Assembly: GCA_900541935.1 (NCBI GenBank)
Contig: UQLZ01000072.1
Span: 1 to 8,801, forward strand
DNA: 8,801 bases
DNA from: an uncultured Prevotellaceae bacterium
GTDB taxonomy: Bacteria > Bacteroidota > Bacteroidia > Bacteroidales > Muribaculaceae
Direction of reading: 5' to 3'
The notes beneath the pieces were generated by a model. The model made no database searches. It saw only the letters and a list, made by a program, of their open reading frames with translations, and was not told the DNA's origin. Made by a program: the position numbers and the translations under genes. Shown here piece after piece: positions 1-4,902 of this stretch (positions are counted from its first letter, which is position 1; every line of letters starts with the position of its first letter).

Positions 1-120
1 TCCTTTTCCGCATTGCTAAATTATATGGTTATCAACACTAAAAATCTACTGACCCGTTTGTTGTTGCGTTAACAATGTGGGGTGAAGTTGTTGTATCGTT
101 TTTCAAGGTTTATATAAAAA
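1..120. other. Left-edge stretch with no recognisable gene
   Basis: I see no convincing gene here. The only short reading frame (15 codons, 25-72) has no supporting features. The stretch lies downstream of the minus-strand tRNA-Lys terminator and may be the flank of a gene outside the window. The right end (111-121) is A/T-rich and forms the U-rich tail of that terminator on the minus strand. Confidence 0.5.
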
Positions 121-150
121 TAAAGGTCTTCAGAATTCTGAAGACCTTTT
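116..150 (-). terminator. Palindromic rho-independent terminator of tRNA-Lys
   Basis: Positions 122-149 form a perfect 28-base palindrome centred on GAATTC. It would fold into a 12-bp stem with an AATT loop. On the minus strand the stem ends in TTT and runs into ATTTTTATAT, a suitable U-rich tail. On the plus strand it is followed by five T, so it could also stop transcription the other way. The stem begins one base after the encoded CCA end of the tRNA, so almost no 3' trailer exists. Confidence 0.85.
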
Positions 151-226
151 TGGTGATCCGCCTGGGGCTCGAACCCAGGACCCCATCCTTAAAAGGGATG
201 TGCTCTACCTGCTGAGCTAGCGAATC
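151..226 (-). tRNA. tRNA-Lys (anticodon TTT), CCA encoded
   Basis: Reading the minus strand from 226 gives a complete cloverleaf. The acceptor stem is GATTCGC paired with GCGGATC (one G-U pair). The D arm contains GCTC/GAGC. The anticodon stem CATCC/GGATG encloses the loop CTTTTAA, giving anticodon TTT (lysine AAA/AAG). The T arm is CTGGG/CCCAG with loop TTCGAGC. The discriminator A (154) is followed directly by encoded CCA (153-151). The structural part is 73 nt, or 76 with CCA. It has its own promoter upstream and a terminator immediately downstream, so it appears to be a single-gene unit. Confidence 0.97.
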
Positions 227-274
227 TCCCTCATTGCATCAGTTGTGAGTGATTTCATTTCCTGATTGCGAGTG

Positions 275-306
275 CAAAGGTATAGTGTATTTTTTAATTG
301 TGCAAA
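275..306 (-). promoter_or_regulatory. Bacteroidetes-type promoter of tRNA-Lys
   Basis: On the minus strand a TTTG -33 box (306-303) lies 20 bases upstream of TACCTTTG (282-275), a full match to the TAnnTTTG -7 consensus of the Bacteroidetes primary sigma factor. The mature tRNA starts about 48 bases downstream, leaving a short 5' leader for RNase P to remove. This is one of the two best promoter matches in the window. Confidence 0.75.
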
Positions 307-459
307 TATTTTGGAGAAAAATTTTAAAAAAAGTGCATTTTTTATGTTTTTCAGCAGAAAAACTGGTTTTTTGTCCAATTTTTGGTGTCTTTGTACTGTA
401 AAAACTCAATCTTAAAAAACTGCGGTTAACGGTTCAAAAGGTCGTTTTGGCATTAATGC

Positions 460-492
460 TTTGGAAAAATCAGATAAGATTTGCTAAATTTG
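460..492 (+). promoter_or_regulatory. Probable promoter of the DUF2130 gene
   Basis: TTTG at 460-463 and TAAATTTG at 485-492 are 21 bases apart, fitting the Bacteroidetes -33/-7 pattern. The DUF2130 start codon is at 511, giving an expected leader of roughly 10-15 bases with no Shine-Dalgarno motif. The rest of the 227-510 gap is AT-rich and holds the divergent tRNA-Lys promoter. I see nothing else in it. Confidence 0.6.
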
Positions 493-510
493 TAACCAAA
501 GAATAGTATT

Positions 511-1926
511 ATGGCAGAATTAAAGTGTCCGAATTGCGGAAAGGTCTTTTCCGTTGATGAGTCTGATTATATAAAGATATTGAACCAGGTTAAAGGAGAG
601 GAATTCCAAAGGGAGATTGACCGCCGACTTGGTGAATTGAAGAAACAGAACGAGGTGGAGCGTGAGGCGTGTGCCGCAAAGGCTGAAAGAAATTTCCAGG
701 AGCAACTTGCCCAAAAAGACATTGAGTTGAGTAGAAAAGATGCGGAGGTGCAGCGACTCGGCGAGCAGGTCAAGAGTGTTGCGCAACAAAAGCAGATTGA
801 GTATTCCCAGCAACTTTCTGTGCAGAAAGAAGAGATAGCAAAACTCCGCGAGCAACTTGCGTCTCTTGGTAATGCTAAGGATATGGAGTTAAATAATGCT
901 CTGACTAATAAGGAAAAAGAAATCCTTGAACTGAAATCGCAGATTGCCCGCAGTGGTGATGAGCGTAAGATTGCCGTTATGCAAGAGCAGCAGAAAGCAG
1001 AGGAGAAAATCCGCTCAAAGGAAACGCAAATTGTTGAGTTAAAAGGTCTTATTGAGCAGGAAAAGAGTAGGGCTGAACTTCGGGAGAAAGGCATTAAAGA
1101 GCAGTATGATTTCCAGTTGAAGCAAAAGCAGGATGAGGTTAACTACTATAAGGATTTGAAAGCGAAGATGTCAACCAAGATGATTGGAGAAACTCTTGAA
1201 ATTCATTGTAGTACGGAGTTTAATAGGGTTCGTACCTCAATGTACCCGAATGCTTATTTTGAGAAAGACAATGATGCAAAGGGCGGAAGTAAGGGTGACT
1301 TTATTTTCCGCGACAGTATTGACGGCATTGAGTATATATCCATTATGTTTGAGATGAAGAACGAGATGGACGAGACCGCCACTAAGCACCGCAATGAGGA
1401 TTTCTTAGCCAAGTTGGATAAAGACCGCCGAGAGAAGAATTGCGAATATGCAGTACTTGTGTCGCTTCTTGAACCAGACAGCGAACTTTATAACGAAGGT
1501 ATTGTTGACGTGTCGTACCGTTATCCTAAAATGTACGTTGTCCGTCCGCAGTTTTTTATGGCGATAATCTCACTTCTTTCACAGGCATCGAAGAAGAGTA
1601 TCGGATATAGGAGGGAACTCGAATTGGCACGCAGTCAGAGTATTGATGTGACAAATTTTGAAAATCAGTTGAACGATTTCCGTCTTCGTTTCTCAAAGAA
1701 TTACGATTTGGCGAGCCGTAAATTTCAGGCAGCCATTGAGGAGATTGACAAGACTATAGATCATCTGATGAAGACAAAAGACAATTTGCTTTCATCAATC
1801 AATAACCTCCGTCTGGCTAATGATAAAGCGGAAGCATTGACGGTAAAGAAACTTACCCGAGGCAATCCCACTATGAAGAAGGCTTTTGATGATGCCCGGG
1901 CAGTAGTAATTAGCGAAGATGAATAG
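511..1926 (+). CDS. DUF2130 family coiled-coil protein
   Basis: This 471-residue protein matches the DUF2130 family by its conserved C-terminal half; its cellular role is not established. The N-terminus has a single CPNC pair (residues 6-9), like half of a zinc ribbon. A long charged, Gln/Glu/Lys-rich coiled coil follows (about 30-220). The conserved core (about 224-360) runs from GETLE through EFNRVR, KGDFIF, FEMKNE, and a block ending in YVVRPQFF. Within it, Glu229, Asp263 and Glu281-x-Lys283 are spaced like the active site of PD-(D/E)XK nucleases. That resemblance is my inference. A further helical segment (about 365-445) and a basic-to-acidic tail close the protein. No signal peptide or membrane segment is seen, so it is probably cytoplasmic. 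The start follows a good promoter box and gives the expected CPNC N-terminus. It stands alone; the next operon has its own promoter box. Confidence 0.88.
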   Translation: MAELKCPNCGKVFSVDESDYIKILNQVKGEEFQREIDRRLGELKKQNEVEREACAAKAERNFQEQLAQKDIELSRKDAEVQRLGEQVKSVAQQKQIEYSQQLSVQKEEIAKLREQLASLGNAKDMELNNALTNKEKEILELKSQIARSGDERKIAVMQEQQKAEEKIRSKETQIVELKGLIEQEKSRAELREKGIKEQYDFQLKQKQDEVNYYKDLKAKMSTKMIGETLEIHCSTEFNRVRTSMYPNAYFEKDNDAKGGSKGDFIFRDSIDGIEYISIMFEMKNEMDETATKHRNEDFLAKLDKDRREKNCEYAVLVSLLEPDSELYNEGIVDVSYRYPKMYVVRPQFFMAIISLLSQASKKSIGYRRELELARSQSIDVTNFENQLNDFRLRFSKNYDLASRKFQAAIEEIDKTIDHLMKTKDNLLSSINNLRLANDKAEALTVKKLTRGNPTMKKAFDDARAVVISEDE

Positions 1927-2040
1927 CTGTAAAAGTCAAAATGAAATAAATCCCAAAAGAAAATTGCAAAAAAACGTTGAAAAAGCGAGAAAATAAACAA
2001 AGTTAATGGTATGTATGCCAAATGTAAACGGAAAAATTCG

Positions 2041-2048
2041 TAACTTTG
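2041..2048 (+). promoter_or_regulatory. -7 box of the NifU-like/GGGtGRT operon
   Basis: TAACTTTG is a full match to the Bacteroidetes -7 consensus TAnnTTTG. I see no good TTTG at the expected -33 position (about 2016-2021). Transcription from here would give an AT-rich leader of roughly 37 bases, nearly free of G until just before the start codon at 2092. Such a leader suits efficient initiation without a Shine-Dalgarno sequence in this phylum. An oppositely oriented TAACTTTG lies at 1998-2005. Confidence 0.55.
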
Positions 2049-2091
2049 CAAAAACAGATATCTTAATTGAATTAAATTAAAACAACGCGTT

Positions 2092-2784
2092 ATGATTTAC
2101 ACTCAAGAAGTACAGCACATGTGCTGTGTGAAGAAAGGTGCTAATCACCCTTCTGCTCCAATTCCTGAAGAAGGAAAATGGGTGCGTGCAAAAGAAATCA
2201 AAGACATTAGTGGTTTGACTCACGGTATTGGTTGGTGTGCTCCACAACAAGGTGCATGTAAACTAACATTGAACGTAAAAGAAGGTATTATCCAAGAAGC
2301 ATTGGTAGAAACAATCGGTTGTTCAGGTATGACACACTCTGCTGCTATGGCATCAGAAATCCTTCCTGGCAAGACATTGCTTGAAGCATTGAATACAGAC
2401 CTTGTATGCGACGCTATCAACACAGCAATGCGCGAATTGTTCCTTCAAATCGTTTACGGCCGTACTCAATCTGCGTTCTCAGAAGGCGGTTTGGCAGTAG
2501 GTGCTTCAATGGAAGACCTTGGTAAGGGCTTGCGTAGCCAAGTTGGTACTATGTTCGGAACAACAAAGACTGGTACTCGTTATTTGGAAATGGCAGAAGG
2601 CTATTGCACACGCATGGCACTTGACGAAGAAAACCAAGTAATCGGTTACGAGTTCATTCACCTCGGCAAGATGATGGAAATGATCAAGAACGGTGTTGAA
2701 CCAGCTGAGGCAATGGAAAAAGCAAAAGGTACATACGGACGTTTTGCAGAGGCTGCTAAATATATTGACCCACGTAAAGAATAG
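2092..2784 (+). CDS. NifU/IscU-like iron-sulfur cluster scaffold protein
   Basis: This 230-residue protein is recognisable as the iron-sulfur scaffold-like protein found next to GGGtGRT proteins in Bacteroidales and some Firmicutes. Such scaffolds hold a nascent Fe-S cluster for transfer to apoproteins. The NifU_N/IscU-like region spans about residues 40-130. It includes GWCAPQQGAC (Cys49, Cys56) and GCSGMTHSAAMASE (Cys77), the latter resembling the second cysteine motif of IscU. The classic third IscU cysteine motif is not obvious, although Cys106 lies downstream. An extra CC pair sits at residues 11-12, and Cys172 in the C-terminal extension. I infer a scaffold or related metal-binding role; biochemical function is not shown by sequence alone. 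The start at 2092 gives the usual N-terminus (MIYTQEV...HMCC). It is the first gene of a two-gene operon, 12 bases upstream of the GGGtGRT gene. Codon use suggests high expression. Confidence 0.88.
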   Translation: MIYTQEVQHMCCVKKGANHPSAPIPEEGKWVRAKEIKDISGLTHGIGWCAPQQGACKLTLNVKEGIIQEALVETIGCSGMTHSAAMASEILPGKTLLEALNTDLVCDAINTAMRELFLQIVYGRTQSAFSEGGLAVGASMEDLGKGLRSQVGTMFGTTKTGTRYLEMAEGYCTRMALDEENQVIGYEFIHLGKMMEMIKNGVEPAEAMEKAKGTYGRFAEAAKYIDPRKE

Positions 2785-2787
2785 GAG
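2783..2787 (+). promoter_or_regulatory. Shine-Dalgarno-like site for the GGGtGRT gene
   Basis: AGGAG overlaps the TAG stop of the NifU-like gene and lies 9 bases before the ATG at 2797. This spacing would suit a Shine-Dalgarno interaction. It stands out because the first genes of transcription units here lack such motifs, as is usual in Bacteroidetes. It may help reinitiation by ribosomes finishing the upstream gene. Confidence 0.5.
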
Positions 2788-2796
2788 AAACAAATT

Positions 2797-3807
2797 ATGA
2801 TTAGAGAAGTCAAATTTGAAAGTCAGGATCGTCGTATCAAACAGATTCTTGCTGCTTTGAACGAAAACGGTATCAAAGATATCGAAGAGGCTAACGCCAT
2901 TTGTGACGCTGCTGGTATCGACCCATACAAGACTTGTGAAGAAACTCAACCAATCTGTTTCGAAAACGCAAAGTGGGCGTACGTAGTAGGTTGCGCTATC
3001 GCTATTAAGAAAGGCTGCAAAAACGCTGCTGAGGCTGCAGAGGCTATCGGTATCGGTTTGCAAGCATTCTGTATCCCAGGTTCTGTTGCTGATGACCGTA
3101 AAGTAGGTCTTGGTCACGGTAACCTTGCTGCTCGTCTTCTCCGCGAGGAAACTAAGTGCTTCGCTTTCTTGGCTGGCCACGAGTCTTTCGCTGCTGCAGA
3201 AGGCGCTATCAAGATTGCTGCTAAGGCTGACAAGGTTCGTCAAGAGCCATTGCGCGTTATCCTTAACGGTCTTGGTAAGGATGCTGCTATGATTATCAGC
3301 CGTATCAATGGTTTTACTTATGTTCAAACAGAGTTCGACTATTATACAGGTGAATTGAAAGTTGTTAACGAAACTGCATTCTCAAAAGGTCCTCGTGCAA
3401 AAGTTAAATGCTACGGTGTTGACGACGTTCGCGAAGGTGTTGCAGTAATGTGGAAAGAAGGCGTTGATGTTTCTATTACAGGTAACTCAACTAACCCAAC
3501 TCGTTTCCAACACCCAGTTGCTGGTACTTACAAGAAAGAACGTGTTCTTGCAGGTAAACCATACTTCTCAGTAGCATCAGGTGGTGGTACAGGTCGTACT
3601 CTTCACCCAGACAACATGGCTGCCGGTCCTGCTTCTTACGGTATGACTGACACTATGGGTCGTATGCACTCTGACGCTCAATTCGCTGGTTCTTCTTCAG
3701 TTCCTGCTCACGTTGAGATGATGGGATTCCTTGGTATCGGTAACAATCCAATGGTAGGTTGTACTGTTGCTTGTGCAGTTGACGTTGCTACTGCTTTGAG
3801 CAAGTAA
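2797..3807 (+). CDS. GGGtGRT protein (uncharacterised, Fe-S-scaffold linked)
   Basis: This 336-residue protein carries the family's name motif, GGGTGRT (residues 262-268), followed by LHPDNMAAGPASYG. The family's function is unknown. Its regular partner is the NifU-like scaffold protein encoded just upstream. The protein has ten cysteines (36, 47, 54, 66, 74, 92, 121, 205, 322, 326), most in the N-terminal third, and several Gly-rich or Ala-rich stretches. The glycine-rich name motif could be a phosphate- or nucleotide-binding loop, but no Walker signature is present, so this is only a suggestion. No signal peptide or membrane helix is seen. The codons are strongly biased to GGT, GCT, CGT, CTT, AAC and GTT, a pattern expected of an abundant protein. 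The stop is followed by a clear terminator, so the operon ends here. Confidence 0.9.
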   Translation: MIREVKFESQDRRIKQILAALNENGIKDIEEANAICDAAGIDPYKTCEETQPICFENAKWAYVVGCAIAIKKGCKNAAEAAEAIGIGLQAFCIPGSVADDRKVGLGHGNLAARLLREETKCFAFLAGHESFAAAEGAIKIAAKADKVRQEPLRVILNGLGKDAAMIISRINGFTYVQTEFDYYTGELKVVNETAFSKGPRAKVKCYGVDDVREGVAVMWKEGVDVSITGNSTNPTRFQHPVAGTYKKERVLAGKPYFSVASGGGTGRTLHPDNMAAGPASYGMTDTMGRMHSDAQFAGSSSVPAHVEMMGFLGIGNNPMVGCTVACAVDVATALSK

Positions 3808-3828
3808 TTAGACCATACAGGATATTAT

Positions 3829-3866
3829 AAAGGTTGCGATTATTCGCAACCTTTTTTTGTTTTTTA
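3829..3866 (+). terminator. Rho-independent terminator of the NifU-like/GGGtGRT operon
   Basis: A perfect 11-bp stem (3829-3839 with 3844-3854) encloses the loop TTAT. It is followed by a T-rich run (3852-3858, then 3860-3865). It begins 21 bases after the GGGtGRT stop codon, which makes it a strong intrinsic terminator. Confidence 0.93.
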
Positions 3867-3942
3867 CGTGGCTGACAAATTGGCAATGTGTTCGTGCAAA
3901 TAATTGATATTCGGTGTTTTGTACCGTTTTATCCCGTACGGC

Positions 3943-3962
3943 GGACGAAATACATTTCGTCC
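3943..3962. repeat. Short palindrome (8-bp stem, 4-base loop)
   Basis: GGACGAAA (3943-3950) pairs with TTTCGTCC (3955-3962) around the loop TACA. There is no T tract after it, so it is not a terminator. The arm resembles dispersed GGACGAA...TTCGTCC hairpins that I recall from Bacteroidales intergenic regions. Only one copy is visible here, so calling it a dispersed repeat is inference. Confidence 0.5.
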
Positions 3963-4112
3963 ATACAGTTTATTATCAGTCTGCGATTGCAGAATCGGAA
4001 ACATTTAAGTATGCGTGCAGAAAGACAAAGTGTTCATTATCCATAGAGAAGCGCTCTGTAGGAGCAAAGGGTTTTAGAGGTAGTTCGGGTAGTATTTATT
4101 AGCATGTGGGGC

Positions 4113-4157
4113 GAGGGTGAACTCAAAGTCTTATGACTTTTGGACCTCCCTCTTTTT
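4113..4157 (+). terminator. Imperfect hairpin with T tract, possible plus-strand terminator
   Basis: Positions 4113-4130 can pair with 4135-4152 at 14 of 18 positions, including one G-T. The inner stem is six perfect pairs around the loop TTAT and the outer stem is five perfect pairs. Five T follow (4153-4157). This has the form of a plus-strand terminator although the operon terminator at 3829-3866 already exists. It could mark the 3' end of a small RNA starting within 3867-4112. Confidence 0.4.
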
Positions 4158-4165
4158 GTTATTGC

Positions 4166-4203
4166 AAAACAAAAAAGGGACTGCATCAGTGATGCTGCCC
4201 CTT
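4166..4203 (-). terminator. Rho-independent terminator of the thioredoxin lipoprotein gene
   Basis: On the minus strand a 13-position stem (4203-4191 with 4187-4175) has one mismatch and one G-U pair and encloses a three-base loop. A run of T then continues to 4171, followed by G and four more T. It begins 24 bases after the stop codon of the minus-strand thioredoxin-like gene. Confidence 0.85.
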
Positions 4204-4226
4204 AGTATCTTAAAAGAAAGTAGTTA

Positions 4227-4703
4227 TTACTTTTTAAGTAGCAGGCTGTCGATAGCCTGTTTAAGATTTTCTTCTGGAATCAAGCCCATAGCACCTTGCG
4301 GTTCTCCTTTGGCAGGGATAAACAGTAATGCTGGGATTGAAGATATGCCAAAATATTGAGCAAGTTGTTGCTCGTTATCGATATTGACCTTGTAAAAGTC
4401 CACTTGACCTGCATATTCGTTAGCAAGTTTATCAAAGATAGGACCCATTTTTCTACATGGTCCGCACCATGGAGCATGGAAGTCGATAATAGCCGGCTTT
4501 GTGCCTTTATATTCCCAAGTCTTTGCAGTCTTTATATCAAGAATCTTTTTGCAGAACTGGTCTGTTGTCAGTTCTGTAGCCTTTACTGTTGCTTTCTTTT
4601 CCACTGCGGCTGGCTGAGCAGCCTTTCCTTGCTCACTTGTCTTTGTCTGCGCGCATCCAGTCAATGCGATGAACACGCTGAGGATAAGTAGTATATTTCT
4701 CAT
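4227..4703 (-). CDS. Thioredoxin-fold lipoprotein
   Basis: This 158-residue protein has a lipoprotein signal: a hydrophobic stretch (residues 4-15) ending in the lipobox LTGC, with lipidation expected at Cys17. A low-complexity Lys/Ala-rich linker (about 18-42) leads to a thioredoxin domain (about 45-156). The active site is WCGPC (residues 79-83, Cys80 and Cys83), and the cis-proline loop is SSIP (Pro124). It should therefore act in the periplasm, anchored to a membrane, as a thiol-disulfide exchange protein. WCGPC is the classical reducing thioredoxin motif, but direction and partners depend on the electron source, which is not encoded nearby. The start gives a proper short positively charged N-terminus (MRN). 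It is a single-gene unit with its own terminator, divergent from the ABC-F gene. Confidence 0.92.
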   Translation of the reverse strand: MRNILLILSVFIALTGCAQTKTSEQGKAAQPAAVEKKATVKATELTTDQFCKKILDIKTAKTWEYKGTKPAIIDFHAPWCGPCRKMGPIFDKLANEYAGQVDFYKVNIDNEQQLAQYFGISSIPALLFIPAKGEPQGAMGLIPEENLKQAIDSLLLKK

Positions 4704-4721
4704 ATTCTTTTATTTTGGCGA

Positions 4722-4729
4722 CTAAGTTA
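4722..4729 (-). promoter_or_regulatory. Possible -7 box of the thioredoxin lipoprotein gene
   Basis: On the minus strand TAACTTAG matches TAnnTTTG at all but one defined base and lies 18 bases before the start codon at 4703. The expected -33 position contains only a T run, so the assignment is weak. The 4704-4902 gap is AT-rich and otherwise holds only the divergent ABC-F promoter candidate. Confidence 0.3.
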
Positions 4730-4876
4730 ATGCACGGATTAGCAATAAAAAAATTTTCAGTGGTATTTTTAAGATTTTTTGTTAAAAAGTACTGTCTTAT
4801 TTAGAATTATTCAAAACTAACAATGATTACAATTTAATTTTCGGCATTTCATACTGCAAATCCTGATTTTTGGTTG

Positions 4877-4884
4877 TATCTTCG
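4877..4884 (+). promoter_or_regulatory. Possible -7 box of the ABC-F gene
   Basis: TATCTTCG differs at one base from the TAnnTTTG consensus and lies 18 bases upstream of the start codon at 4903. No clear TTTG is seen at the expected -33 position. The A/T-rich leader has no Shine-Dalgarno motif. Confidence 0.4.
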
Positions 4885-4902
4885 CATAAAATTTAAGATA
4901 AT

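Larger units (their letters stand above)
3867..4170. other. Intergenic stretch of about 300 bases with hairpins, no firm gene
   Basis: This gap lies between two convergent operons, each with its own terminator, so neither operon needs it. It contains a short palindrome (3943-3962) and an imperfect hairpin with a T tract (4113-4157). A plus-strand reading frame of 62 codons (3914-4102) ends in SIEKRSVGAKGFRGSSGSIY. That frame has no clear promoter or ribosome site and I do not call it a gene. The stretch could be a degraded or repeated element, or could encode a small RNA. The sequence does not decide between these. Confidence 0.4.

Noticed and set aside
29..37. TTATCAACA, one mismatch from a DnaA box
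   Set aside because: It is a single imperfect copy with no cluster, no replication genes and no AT-rich unwinding region of the usual form. A chance match is likely.
25..72. A 15-codon frame near the left edge
   Set aside because: It is too short and has no promoter box, ribosome site or recognisable content.
567..1094. Minus-strand open frames of 175 and 111 codons within the DUF2130 coiled coil
   Set aside because: They are complements of Glu/Lys/Gln-rich coiled-coil codons, giving Ser/Phe/Cys-rich or Leu-rich low-complexity products. No supporting motif or promoter was seen.
2506..3327. A 273-codon open frame on the minus strand across the NifU-like/GGGtGRT junction
   Set aside because: It is antisense to two well-supported genes. 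Its Ser/Thr/Phe-rich product matches no family I recognise, and it stays open because of the strong codon bias of the sense genes.
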